Below are positions 27,579 to 36,235 of a stretch of DNA of 64,000 bases, piece after piece. The translations under genes were made by a program, and so were the position numbers. The notes under the pieces are model-generated. The model was not told where the DNA came from. It did not search any database and was given only the letters and a program-made list of their open reading frames with translations. Origin of the DNA: Dechloromonas denitrificans (GTDB taxonomy: Bacteria; Pseudomonadota; Gammaproteobacteria; Burkholderiales; Rhodocyclaceae); the NCBI RefSeq assembly GCF_001551835.1, contig NZ_LODL01000021.1, positions 423,497-487,496 of the forward strand, written 5' to 3'. The stretch's first letter is position 1. The number at the start of each line of letters is the position of its first letter.

Positions 27579-28970
27579 TCAGGGCAGGATGAAACTGCTT
27601 TTTTCGACCTGACCGCTGGCCGGGTCCTGGCGGGCGACAATCCGGAACTCGATCGGCTGGATACCGCGCAAGCCGCTGTCGGCCGGCGCCGAAACGGTCA
27701 GCTGGACCGGCCGGATGCTGCCCGACTCGGCGGCAAATTCGCGCGGCCCGACAATCTCCAGCCCCGGGATGCCCTGCACTTCGACGGCGAAGTCGCGCGG
27801 CGCTTCGGCCAGGTTCATCAGGTTCAGCGTGTAGGCGTTCTCGATGCGCCCCTCGGCCGTCTCGCGCAGCAAGGCGCCCCGGTCGCGCTGCACGTTAACC
27901 AGCAGCAGGGAGCGTTGGCTGGCGGTCAACGTGCCGAAAACGGCAAAAATCACCAGCAGTCCGGCATAGACCGCGACCCGCGGCCGTTCCCGCCAGCCCT
28001 GCGGCTGCGGCCGCCCGGCCAGCTCCCGTTCCGAAGCGAAGCGGATCAACCCGGTCGGCGCGCCGATACGAGTCATGACCTGATCGCAGGCATCGACGCA
28101 CAGGCCGCAGTTGATGCACTGGTATTGCAGGCCGTCGCGAATGTCGATGCCGGTCGGGCAGACTTCGACGCAGATGTTGCAGTCGATGCAGTCACCGGTC
28201 TTCCCCGCCTGTTGGCGACGGTTGCGCGGCTCGCCGCGACCGGCGTCGTAACTGACCGTACTTGTCGTTTGGTCGAACATGACGCCCTGAAAACGGGAGT
28301 ACGGGCACATGTGCTGGCAGACCGCCTCGCGGGCCAGACCGGCCATGGCATAAGTAAAAGCGCAGTAGAAGATCAGCCAGAAGCCTTCCCACGGTCCGAC
28401 CTGCCAGCCGGGCAAGGCGGCCAGCACGTCGCGCACCGGCGTGAAGTAACCGACAAAGGTGATCGCCGTCCACGCTGCAATCACGAACCACAGGCCGTGC
28501 TTGGTGGTGCGCAACAGCAGCTTGCGCGCCGTCCACGGACTTTGGTCGAGCTTCAGGCGGGCCAGGTGGTCACCTTCGACCTGGGCTTCGACCCAGCTGA
28601 AAATCATCGTGTAAATCGTCTGCGGGCAGGCGAAGCCGCAAAATACCCGGCCGGCCAGCGCCGTCGCCAGAAACAGCGCGGTGGCGGCAATGATCAGCAG
28701 GTAGGCGAGCAGCAAGGCATCCTGCGGCCAGAGGACGAGGCCGAACAGATAGAACTTTTCGTGGGCGATGTCGAAAAGTACGGCTTGCCGGCTCAGGCCG
28801 TCGCTCTCCCAGTTCAGCCAGCAGGTGCCGTAAAAAATGATCTGGGTGAACCAGACCATCGCCCAGCGCAGCGTGTTGAAACGCCCGCTGCTTGCCTTGG
28901 CGTGGATTTTCCCGCGTTTGCGATAAAGCTCCAGTTTCGCTTCCCGAACCTTGCTGACAGGCCTGCTCAT
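27579..28970 (-). CDS. ccoG: Cytochrome c oxidase accessory protein CcoG
   Basis: A 463-residue CcoG (RdxA/FixG) protein: several N-terminal membrane helices (WFTQIIFYGTCWLNW, ALLLAYLLIIAATALFLATALAG, RVFCGFACPQTIYT), a two-cluster ferredoxin domain (CIDCNICVEVCPTGIDIRDGLQYQCINCGLCVDAC) and a C-terminal Ig-like domain. CcoG acts as a Cu(II) reductase during assembly of cbb3-type oxidase. It normally follows ccoNOQP; here it stands without those genes and is divergent from a NorE/NorF-like pair. AGGAG lies 9 nt before the ATG. Confidence 0.95.
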   Translation of the reverse strand: MSRPVSKVREAKLELYRKRGKIHAKASSGRFNTLRWAMVWFTQIIFYGTCWLNWESDGLSRQAVLFDIAHEKFYLFGLVLWPQDALLLAYLLIIAATALFLATALAGRVFCGFACPQTIYTMIFSWVEAQVEGDHLARLKLDQSPWTARKLLLRTTKHGLWFVIAAWTAITFVGYFTPVRDVLAALPGWQVGPWEGFWLIFYCAFTYAMAGLAREAVCQHMCPYSRFQGVMFDQTTSTVSYDAGRGEPRNRRQQAGKTGDCIDCNICVEVCPTGIDIRDGLQYQCINCGLCVDACDQVMTRIGAPTGLIRFASERELAGRPQPQGWRERPRVAVYAGLLVIFAVFGTLTASQRSLLLVNVQRDRGALLRETAEGRIENAYTLNLMNLAEAPRDFAVEVQGIPGLEIVGPREFAAESGSIRPVQLTVSAPADSGLRGIQPIEFRIVARQDPASGQVEKSSFILP

Positions 28971-29205
28971 TTCGATCTTCTCCTGACGACGATTTCGGAG
29001 AGAACGACTCCCCGATCAACCGGCAGCCGAGTAGAACACCGGGCGCAAAATAGAAACAGTTTCAGTTAATTCGATTTTTCATAGGAACAGATAAAAACAA
29101 ACTGCTGGCAAAAAACTGTTCAGATCGAAAACTTTGATCCCTGTGCCTATTTTTTTTGCAGGAAAAGCGAACAATGGATGCTCAATTCAATCACTGTGCG
29201 AACCC

Positions 29206-29814
29206 ATGATGACAGCGGCGGCAATTCCCGTATTCGAACAACAAGACAACGCGCCCAGCGGCCGGCGCATCCCGGGCAACAAGGGGATCTGGGTCGGCAT
29301 CACCTGCGAGTTCGTCGAGTTCCTGGTGCTCTTCGTCGTCTACTTTGTTGCCCGCGCCCACTTTCCCGAATCCTTCGAACAAGGCACCGACCGCCTGTCG
29401 CGCGTCGCCGGCACGATCATCACCTTGTTGATGGTGACCAGCAGCTTCTTCATCGCCTGCTCGGTCGCCACCATGCGCGCCGGCAAGCGCCGGCAGTCGA
29501 TCTACTGGCTGGTCGCCGGCCTGGTCGTCGCCCTCGGCTACCCGGTCGCCAAATACCTGGAGATCAGCTGGAACCTGGCGCACGGCATCAACGGCGAATC
29601 GGGCATTTTCTTCACGGTCTATTACTACCTGACCTTCAACCACCTGGTGCACGCCACTTGGGGCATCCTCGGCATTCTCTGGGTGCTGGCCCGCCATCTG
29701 GCCGGCGGCTATTCAGCCGACGACCACGCCGGCCTGGAGGCGCTGGCCAGCTATTGGCACGCCACCGACATCATCTGGCTGGTCATTTTCCCCTTCTTCT
29801 ACGTCCTGGCCTGA
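29206..29814 (+). CDS. Cytochrome c oxidase subunit III family protein, NorE-like
   Basis: A 202-residue, five-helix membrane protein of the CoxIII superfamily in its short NorE-like form. Visible are GNKGIWVGITCEFVEFLVLFVVYFVARAHFPESF at the N-terminus, VTSSFFIACSVATMRAGKRR, and FTVYYYLTFNHLVHATWGILGILW..YWHATDIIWLVIFPFFYVLA. NorE is an accessory to nitric oxide reductase in denitrifiers. Two adjacent ATGs at 29206 and 29209 are the only in-frame standard starts before conservation begins; no clear ribosome site is seen. The 235-nt gap to ccoG is AT-rich and probably holds divergent promoters, but no FNR box could be assigned. Confidence 0.8.
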   Translation: MMTAAAIPVFEQQDNAPSGRRIPGNKGIWVGITCEFVEFLVLFVVYFVARAHFPESFEQGTDRLSRVAGTIITLLMVTSSFFIACSVATMRAGKRRQSIYWLVAGLVVALGYPVAKYLEISWNLAHGINGESGIFFTVYYYLTFNHLVHATWGILGILWVLARHLAGGYSADDHAGLEALASYWHATDIIWLVIFPFFYVLA

Positions 29815-29816
29815 TC

Positions 29817-30125
29817 ATGCAAACCAGCCATTCCGCCCCCTCTTCTGCCCTCGCTCCGCTCGCCTACGCCTGGCTGGCGCTGGTCGCCCTGACCCTGCTC
29901 AGCCTCGGCCTCGGCCACTGGTTCCACGGCGCCGCCTGGCTGCCGCTACTGGTCGCCGTCATCATCTGGCTGAAGGGCAAGCTGATCGCCCGCCAGTTCA
30001 TCGAGTCGCACATCGCCCACCCGTTCATCGCCCGGGTGCTCAATGCCTTCATCGCCTTTACGCCGATCGCGCTGCTGCTGATCGCCTTCTTCGGCACGCA
30101 GTTCGCGCGCTGGGCAACGCTATAG
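29817..30125 (+). CDS. NorF-like / cytochrome c oxidase subunit IV family protein
   Basis: A 102-residue protein with three membrane helices (YAWLALVALTLLSLGLGHWF, AAWLPLLVAVIIWLKGKLIARQF, FIAFTPIALLLIAFFG). The segment LVAVIIWLKGKLIARQFIE is typical of the small subunit that accompanies NorE-type proteins. It begins 2 nt after the previous stop, so the two are one operon. The 3' end overlaps the convergent MocR gene by 6 nt. No norCB or cytochrome oxidase catalytic gene is present in the window. Confidence 0.8.
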   Translation: MQTSHSAPSSALAPLAYAWLALVALTLLSLGLGHWFHGAAWLPLLVAVIIWLKGKLIARQFIESHIAHPFIARVLNAFIAFTPIALLLIAFFGTQFARWATL

Positions 30126-31532
30126 CTGGTCGGCGACCAGTTGGCCGAGGGTGGCGATCGCCGCCTGCTGGCGCGGCGAGTCGGGATGGCCGAAATTGAG
30201 GCGCAGCCAGTGGCCGAATTCGCGCTTGGCGGAAAAGATCGGCCCCGGCGCGATACTGATGCCATGCGCCAGCGCCTGCCGGTGCAACAACAGCGCATCG
30301 ACCTGGCGCGGCAGTTCCAGCCAGAGAAAATAGCCGCCCTGCGGCCGTGCCAGCCGGGTGCCTGCTGGAAAATGCCGCTCGACAGCCTCGACCAGCATTG
30401 CCTCCTGCCGGGCCAGCGAGCGCCGCAAATGGCGCAGATGGTTTTCGTAGCCGCCGTGCTTCAGATAGTCGGCCAGCGCGATCTGCACCGGAATGGTCGT
30501 CGCCAGGCTGGTCGATAGCTTCTGGCGCTGGATGCGGCTGGCGTAGCGGCCGGCCGCGACCCAGCCCAGGCGATAGCCGGGGGCCAGGCATTTCGAAAAC
30601 GACGAGACATGCATGACCAGCCCGTCGCTGTCCTCGGCCTTGCTGCACAAAGGCGCCTGCGGGCCAAAGTACAGTTCGGCATAGACGTCGTCCTCGATCA
30701 GCGGCACCTGATGCCGGCGCAGCAAATCGAGCAGCGCCTTCTTGTTCTCATCCGGGACCAGGCCGCCGCTCGGGTTGGAAAAATTCAACATGAACAGGCA
30801 AGCCTTGATCGGGTGCAGCCGCAAGGCTTCTTCCAGCGCCGCCAGGCTGATCCCGTCGCGCGGATGGGTCGGGATTTCGATGACCTTGAGGCCGAGCCGC
30901 TCGCTGGCCTGCAAGGTTGCATAGAAAGTCGGCGATTCGATGGCGATCAGGTCGCCCGGCCGGGTCACCGCCTGCAGGCACAGGTTCAGGCCCTCCAGCG
31001 CGCCGGAGGTGACGATGATTTCCTGCGGCGAGACATTGGCGCCCTGCGCCAGGTAGCGCAAGGCCAGTTGCCGGCGCAGCTCCTCGTTGCCGGGCGGCAG
31101 GTCGGTCACCGTCGCCAGCGGATCGAGCTTGCGGGCGGCGCTGGCCAGAAAACGGCCGAGCTTGTCGAGCGGAAACAGGTAGGGGCTGGGAAAGCTGGAG
31201 CCGAGCGGCACGACCGATGGGTCCTTGACGCTTTCCAGGATCTGGAAAATGAAGTCGCTGACTTCAAGCTGGGTCGAATCGCCGACCGGCTGGCTCATTT
31301 CCGGTTCGGGCAGGCGCTGGCCGAGCCGGGCGCGGACAAAATAACCCGATTTTGGCCGGGCCTCGATCAGACCACGACTTTCCAGCAGATAGTAGGCCTG
31401 GCTGACGGTTACCGGGCTGACGTCGTGGGTGTTGCAGGCCTGGCGAATGGAAGGCAGGCGATCACCGGCGCGGAATACCCCTGCGGTAATCAGTTTTTCG
31501 GTCTGCTCGGCAAGGTCCTGGTAACGACTCAT
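30120..31532 (-). CDS. MocR-type GntR/aminotransferase transcriptional regulator
   Basis: A 470-residue fusion of an N-terminal GntR winged helix (YQDLAEQTEKLITAGVFRAGDRLPSIRQACNTHDVSPVTVSQAYYLLESRGLIEARPKSGYFVR) with a PLP-dependent type I aminotransferase domain (VTSGALEGLNLCLQAV, NPSGG, EDDVYAELYFG, and SSFSKCLAPGYRLGWV with the PLP lysine). MocR proteins use PLP or its adducts as effector. The target cannot be deduced; no amino-acid or vitamin B6 gene is adjacent. Confidence 0.92.
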   Translation of the reverse strand: MSRYQDLAEQTEKLITAGVFRAGDRLPSIRQACNTHDVSPVTVSQAYYLLESRGLIEARPKSGYFVRARLGQRLPEPEMSQPVGDSTQLEVSDFIFQILESVKDPSVVPLGSSFPSPYLFPLDKLGRFLASAARKLDPLATVTDLPPGNEELRRQLALRYLAQGANVSPQEIIVTSGALEGLNLCLQAVTRPGDLIAIESPTFYATLQASERLGLKVIEIPTHPRDGISLAALEEALRLHPIKACLFMLNFSNPSGGLVPDENKKALLDLLRRHQVPLIEDDVYAELYFGPQAPLCSKAEDSDGLVMHVSSFSKCLAPGYRLGWVAAGRYASRIQRQKLSTSLATTIPVQIALADYLKHGGYENHLRHLRRSLARQEAMLVEAVERHFPAGTRLARPQGGYFLWLELPRQVDALLLHRQALAHGISIAPGPIFSAKREFGHWLRLNFGHPDSPRQQAAIATLGQLVADQL

Positions 31533-31620
31533 GCGCGGATGGTATCAGGGGCGGCGCGAGACGACTTTCAGGCAGATCATTTTCCCGGCGAATTGGCCGG
31601 CGGCCGAGTTCGGCCGGTGT

Positions 31621-31827
31621 TCAGTGTTCGTTGTGCGGCTCGCCGTCGATCCAGAAGTTCTTGATCCAGGCGGCGCGTCGGTCGAGATGCGAACGCCGGT
31701 CGTGCAGGATCAGGCCCGCCATGGTCAGGTAGGGGGGCGGGCTGACCGTCGCGCAGTGCCGGCGGTCAGGGCCGCGGACAAAGGCGAACATCGGTGGCGT
31801 ATGCTCCGGTGATCCGTGTTGTGTCAT
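31621..31827 (-). CDS. Small conserved hypothetical protein
   Basis: A 68-residue basic protein: a Pro-rich front (SPEHTPPMFAFVRGPDRRHCATVSPPPYLTMAGLIL) and a charged tail with LHDRRSHLDRRAAWIKNFWIDGEPHNEH. The DRRS-x-x-DRR repeat recalls short proteobacterial proteins of unknown role. The ATG at 31827 is supported by a strong GGAGG 5 nt upstream; the open frame continues further upstream without such support. It is divergent from parE. Confidence 0.6.
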   Translation of the reverse strand: MTQHGSPEHTPPMFAFVRGPDRRHCATVSPPPYLTMAGLILHDRRSHLDRRAAWIKNFWIDGEPHNEH

Positions 31828-31975
31828 CGCGACCTCCGCTATTTGGTGAATAAGGCAAACGGCGATTATGCCATATGCCTTGTCCCAGCGGGCTGCCGAC
31901 GAACTGGTAGAATCCAGTCCGCAAACCGCCGACTTCCTGCGGTCGACTGCCCAATTTGCCCGATTTTCGAAACGA

Positions 31976-33925
31976 ATGACTGAATACTCCGCCTCCTCCA
32001 TCCGCGTCCTGAAAGATCTGGAACCCGTCAAGGAACGCCCGGGCATGTACACCCGGACGACCTGCCCGACCCACATCATTCAGGAAGTCATCGACAATGC
32101 CGCCGACGAGGCGCTGGCCGGCTTCGCGAAAAAGATCGGCGTGCTGGTCCGGGCCGATGGCGTGATCGAAGTTTCCGACAACGGCCGCGGCATTCCGGTC
32201 GAGATCCACCCGGAAGAAGGCCGGCCGGCGGTCGAACTGGTCTTCTGCAAGCTGCACGCCGGCGGCAAGTTCAACAAGAAGGAATCGGGCAACGCTTACC
32301 GCTTCTCGGGCGGCCTGCACGGCGTCGGCGTCTCGGTGACCAATGCGCTGTCGATCCGGCTGGAAGTCGAGATCAAGCGCGGCGGCGGCATCCACCATAT
32401 CGCCTTCGGCGCCGGCTTCGTCACCGAACCGCTCAGCCGTCTCGGCGACTGCGGCCCGCGCACCACCGGCACCACGGTGCGCATTCAGCCCGACCCGAAG
32501 TACTTCGACTCGCCGAAGATCAACCTCGGCCAGCTTGAGCATCTGCTGCGCTCGAAGGCCGTGCTGATGCCGAATGTCACGGTCGACCTCGAAATCGAGG
32601 GCGAAACCAAAAAAACCTGGTGCTACCAGAACGGCATGGCCGATTACCTCAACGAAATGATGGTCGGCTCGCCGGTGGCGCCGATCTTCGTCGGCGAGAA
32701 ATACGTTGAGACGGCCAACGGTTTCGCCGTCGGCGAAGGCGCCACCTGGGCGCTGGCCTGGTTCGAGGAAGGCGGCGGCAAGCCGGAATCCTACGTCAAC
32801 CTGATCCCGACGCTGGATGGCGGCACCCACGAGGCCGGGCTGAAGGCCGGCGTCTTCGAGGCGATCAAGACTTTCGCCGACCACCACGCCATCCTGCCGG
32901 CCAAAGTCAAACTGGCGCAGGAAGACGTCTGTGGCCGGATGACCTACCTGCTCTCCGCCAAGGTCCTCGACCCGCAATTCCAGGGCCAGACCAAGGAAAA
33001 ACTGACCAGCCGCGATGCCTACAAGCTGGTCTCGCAGATGGTGCGCGACCCCTTCGAACTGTGGCTGAACAGCCACGCCGACTTCGGCAAGAAAATCGCC
33101 GAACTGGCCGTCAAGGCAGCGCAGAACCGGATGAAATCGACGCAGAAGGTCGAGAAGAAGAAATCCTCCGGCATCGCCACCCTGCCCGGCAAGCTGACCG
33201 ACTGCGAATCGGACGACATCACGCGCAACGAAGTCTTCCTGGTCGAGGGCGACTCGGCCGGCGGCTCAGCCAAGCAGGGCCGCGACAAGGAAACCCAGGC
33301 CGTGCTGCCCTTGCGCGGCAAGGTGCTCAACACCTGGGAAGTGGATCGCGACCAGTTGTTCAAGAACAACGAAGTGCATGACATTTCCGTCGCCATCGGT
33401 GTCGACCCGCACGGCATTGACCAGATCGACAGCATCGACGTCTCCGGCCTGCGTTATGGCCGCATCATCGTGATGTCGGATGCCGACGTAGACGGTTCGC
33501 ACATCCAGGTCCTGCTATTCACCCTCTTCCTCAAACACTTCCCGGCCCTGGTCGAGCGCGGCCACATCCACGTCGCCCAGCCGCCGCTGTTCCGCGTCGA
33601 TGTCGAAGCACGCGGCCACACCCGCAAGGTTTATTGCCTGGACGAAGCCGAGAAGGAACAGACGCTGCAGAAGCTGGCCGACGAAGGCGTTTCGGAAAAC
33701 AAGATCACCGTCTCCCGCTTCAAGGGCCTCGGCGAAATGAACCCGGATCAGTTGTGGGAAACCACGCTCTGCCCAGACACGCGCCGCCTGGTGCCGTTCC
33801 AGGCCGACCGCGCGACGATCAAGGAAATGAACACCACCTTCACGCTGCTGATGGGCAAGGGCGAAGCCGCCGGTCGCCGGGCCTGGATGGAAAAGGACGG
33901 CGGACTGGTCGAGGCGGACGTCTGA
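31976..33925 (+). CDS. parE: DNA topoisomerase IV subunit B
   Basis: A 649-residue ParE. The GHKL ATPase domain shows VLKDLEPVKERPGMYT, EVIDNAADEALAG, DNGRGIPVEIH and GGLHGVGVSVTNALS. The TOPRIM region shows EVFLVEGDSAGGSAKQGRDKETQAVLPLRGKVLNTW and IIVMSDADVDGSHIQVLL, followed by YCLDEAEKE and RFKGLGEMNPDQLWETT. With ParC it decatenates chromosomes. The ATG at 31976 (MTEYSASSIRVL) is the family start; the frame stays open upstream but is not conserved there. Two copies of CTGCGGTCGAC flank the gene, at 31937 and 33956. Confidence 0.97.
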   Translation: MTEYSASSIRVLKDLEPVKERPGMYTRTTCPTHIIQEVIDNAADEALAGFAKKIGVLVRADGVIEVSDNGRGIPVEIHPEEGRPAVELVFCKLHAGGKFNKKESGNAYRFSGGLHGVGVSVTNALSIRLEVEIKRGGGIHHIAFGAGFVTEPLSRLGDCGPRTTGTTVRIQPDPKYFDSPKINLGQLEHLLRSKAVLMPNVTVDLEIEGETKKTWCYQNGMADYLNEMMVGSPVAPIFVGEKYVETANGFAVGEGATWALAWFEEGGGKPESYVNLIPTLDGGTHEAGLKAGVFEAIKTFADHHAILPAKVKLAQEDVCGRMTYLLSAKVLDPQFQGQTKEKLTSRDAYKLVSQMVRDPFELWLNSHADFGKKIAELAVKAAQNRMKSTQKVEKKKSSGIATLPGKLTDCESDDITRNEVFLVEGDSAGGSAKQGRDKETQAVLPLRGKVLNTWEVDRDQLFKNNEVHDISVAIGVDPHGIDQIDSIDVSGLRYGRIIVMSDADVDGSHIQVLLFTLFLKHFPALVERGHIHVAQPPLFRVDVEARGHTRKVYCLDEAEKEQTLQKLADEGVSENKITVSRFKGLGEMNPDQLWETTLCPDTRRLVPFQADRATIKEMNTTFTLLMGKGEAAGRRAWMEKDGGLVEADV

Positions 33926-34043
33926 GCGCCGAAGCTTCCCTCAGCCTCCCGCTTCCTGCGGTCGACCGGGAAAAAAGCACGAAAACCGGCCGCATCGCGG
34001 GGCCGGGAATTGACCCAGCCAGCCGCCAACAGGAACCCGCCCA

Positions 34044-34304
34044 ATATCAAACCGCATCACTGCCATCCTCGTCGCCGGTGCCTTGCTCGCCCTGGCCTTT
34101 GCCCTCAATCCTTCGCCGGAAAAGCACCGTGCCCGGATCACGGAAGCCATCGGTGAACGCAGCCAGCTGCAACGAGTCCTGGGTATTGGCCACCTGACCT
34201 CCTTCGCTTCGACCTACCACTCGCTGGGTGTCGTTTCATATACGACGGTCAACGAGAAAGTCACCTCCGTCGGCGTTATGGGCATGGTCTTTGTTGCCGA
34301 CTGA
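34044..34304 (+). CDS. Small DUF4359-like membrane-anchored protein, non-canonical start
   Basis: An 86-residue frame beginning ISNRITAILVAGALLALAFALNPSPEKHRARITEAI and ending YHSLGVVSYTTVNEKVTSVGVMGMVFVAD. One N-terminal membrane helix precedes a small soluble domain, in the pattern of DUF4359 proteins (helix, NPS, then a VxS-Y-T..VGV-G-F end). The natural first codon would be ATA at 34044, placed 9 nt after AGGA, where ATG is expected. The only standard in-frame start is TTG at 34083, inside the helix. Either a rare start codon is used, the gene starts late, or the start codon has been lost. Confidence 0.5.
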   Translation: MSNRITAILVAGALLALAFALNPSPEKHRARITEAIGERSQLQRVLGIGHLTSFASTYHSLGVVSYTTVNEKVTSVGVMGMVFVAD

Positions 34305-34437
34305 TGACCGGCAATGCGAACCATGGCCTTCCGGCCCGGTCCGATAGAGCAGTAAACTTGTACCTGGCACACCAGATGGCGTTGAAACCGTGGTCTGATT
34401 CGCCCCTGAATCCCTTGCCCCGAGACGCCGAAAGCCC

Positions 34438-35274
34438 ATGAAAACCCCGAAAAGACTCACCACACTCGTTGAAGAAGGCCTTGTTGACGAGGTGCTTGGG
34501 CAATTGATGAGCGGCAAGGAAGCCACCGTCTATATCGTCCGCTGCGGCGAGCACATCCGTTGCGCCAAGGTGTACAAGGAGGCGAACCAGCGTAGTTTCC
34601 GCAAGGCCGCCTCCTATCAGGAAGGGCGCAAGGTCAAGAACAGCCGGCAGGCGCGCGCCATGGAAAAAGGCAGCCGCTACGGCCGCCAGATGCAGGAAGA
34701 AGTCTGGCAGAACGCCGAGGTCGATGCCTTGTACCGGCTGGCCGCGGCCGGCGTCCGGGTGCCGCAGCCGCACATCTGCTTCGAGGGCGTGCTGCTGATG
34801 GATCTGGTCAGCGATGGTGAGGGCAACGTCGCGCCGCGCCTCAACGATGTCGCGCTGAGCGAGGAACTGGCGCTGGAATACCACGCCCTGCTGGTCAACC
34901 AGGTCGTGCGCATGCTGTGCGCCGGCATCATTCACGGTGACCTCTCGGAATACAACATCCTGGTCGGCGCCGATGGCCCGGTCATCATCGACCTGCCGCA
35001 GGCCATCGACGCCGCTGCCAACAGCGCCGCCGCCGAAATGCTGGAGCGCGACGTGATCAACCTGCGCAGCTATTTCAGCGCCTTTGCCCCGTCGCTGAAA
35101 GACAGCCAGTACGGCAAGGAAATCTGGGGCCTGTACGAAAGCGGCCTGTTGCGCCCGGATCAGGTGCTGACCGGCCAGGTCGTCCTCGACGAACATCTGG
35201 CCGATGTCGATGCCGTGCTGTTCCAGGTCGAGCAGGCAATCAAGGAAAACGAAATCCGCCGCATGTGCCAGTAA
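34438..35274 (+). CDS. RIO-type serine/threonine protein kinase
   Basis: A 278-residue bacterial RIO kinase. It has a glycine-poor loop LMSGKEATVYIVR, an ATP-binding Lys near 44 (RCAKVYKE), the long conserved region SFRKAASYQEGRKVKNSRQARAMEKGSRYGRQMQEEVW, the catalytic loop HGDLSEYNILV (H166, D168, N173) and the metal-binding D185 in IIDLPQAID. Eukaryotic and archaeal RIO proteins act in ribosome maturation; bacterial roles are less clear. It appears to stand alone between the DUF4359-like and patatin genes on the same strand. Confidence 0.93.
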   Translation: MKTPKRLTTLVEEGLVDEVLGQLMSGKEATVYIVRCGEHIRCAKVYKEANQRSFRKAASYQEGRKVKNSRQARAMEKGSRYGRQMQEEVWQNAEVDALYRLAAAGVRVPQPHICFEGVLLMDLVSDGEGNVAPRLNDVALSEELALEYHALLVNQVVRMLCAGIIHGDLSEYNILVGADGPVIIDLPQAIDAAANSAAAEMLERDVINLRSYFSAFAPSLKDSQYGKEIWGLYESGLLRPDQVLTGQVVLDEHLADVDAVLFQVEQAIKENEIRRMCQ

Positions 35275-35317
35275 GGCAAACCGGTCTTATCCCAAACCCA
35301 TGCCCAACATTGCATTG

Positions 35318-36235
35318 ATGAAATCCCCCCTGATTCTCCGCCGCGCCCTGCTCGCCGCCTCCGTCGCCTGGCTGGCCGGTTGCGCCACCGTTGCGCCGGG
35401 CAAGCCCGGCCAAGCTGCCACCGCCCCGCACAAGCCAAGGATCGCCCTTGCCCTCGGCGGCGGCGCGGCGCGTGGCTTCGCCCATATCGGCGTGATCAAG
35501 ATGCTGGAATCGCAGGGCATCGTCGCCGACTACGTGGTCGGGACCAGTGCCGGCGCCGTGGTCGGTTCGCTCTATGCCGGCGGCCACGATGCCTACGCGA
35601 TGCAGAAAATCGCCCAGCAGCTCGACGAAACCATCTTTGCCGACTGGACACTGGGCGGACGCGGCTTTCTCAAAGGCGAGGCGCTGCAGGGCTTCGTCAA
35701 TCAGCATCTGCGCAACCGCCCGTTGGAAGGTCTGAACAAGCCGTTTGCCGCCGTCGCCACCGACCTCAAGAGCGGTGAGCGAGTGGTCTTCCGGACCGGC
35801 GACAGCGGCCTCGCCGTGCGCGCCTCGGCCGCCGTGCCCGGCGTTTTCCAGCCGACCCAGTTTGCCGGCAAGTCCTATGTCGATGGCGGCCTGAGCAGCC
35901 CGGTTCCGGTCCAGGCGGCACGCGAGATGGGTGCCGACTTCGTCATCGCCGTCGATATTTCGGCCCGCCCCGAGGGCCAGCCGGTCGACAGCCTGAGCAG
36001 CGTCATGTGGCAGACCATCACCATCATGGGCGGCGTCATCGGCCGCAACGAACTGCGCGATGCCGACATCGTCATCCGCCCCAACCTGCCCTACGTCAAA
36101 TCCTGGGACTTCACCGCCCGCCACGACGCGATCCTCGAAGGCGAACGCGCCGCCCAGGCCGCCATCCCGCTGATCCGCCAGAAGCTCGCCAGACAGGCGG
36201 GCAGCCCGGCGCTGGCCAGCGTCAAGACGCCGTGA
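35318..36235 (+). CDS. Patatin-like phospholipase lipoprotein
   Basis: A 305-residue patatin domain protein made as a lipoprotein: signal peptide with lipobox AWLAGC and lipidated C22. The active-site set is complete: oxyanion loop ALGGGAARGFAH, nucleophile S77 in GTSAGA and D189 in VDGGLSSPVP. Patatins hydrolyse acyl esters, so it could act on envelope phospholipids. The ATG at 35318 gives a compact signal peptide; an ATG at 35300 is also possible. Its stop overlaps a GTG start of the next gene. Confidence 0.88.
   Translation: MKSPLILRRALLAASVAWLAGCATVAPGKPGQAATAPHKPRIALALGGGAARGFAHIGVIKMLESQGIVADYVVGTSAGAVVGSLYAGGHDAYAMQKIAQQLDETIFADWTLGGRGFLKGEALQGFVNQHLRNRPLEGLNKPFAAVATDLKSGERVVFRTGDSGLAVRASAAVPGVFQPTQFAGKSYVDGGLSSPVPVQAAREMGADFVIAVDISARPEGQPVDSLSSVMWQTITIMGGVIGRNELRDADIVIRPNLPYVKSWDFTARHDAILEGERAAQAAIPLIRQKLARQAGSPALASVKTP

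Noticed and set aside
28971..29205. FNR/Anr box before the NorE-like gene
   Set aside because: TTGAT/ATCAA-like fragments occur singly but no TTGAT-N4-ATCAA site with acceptable match was found.
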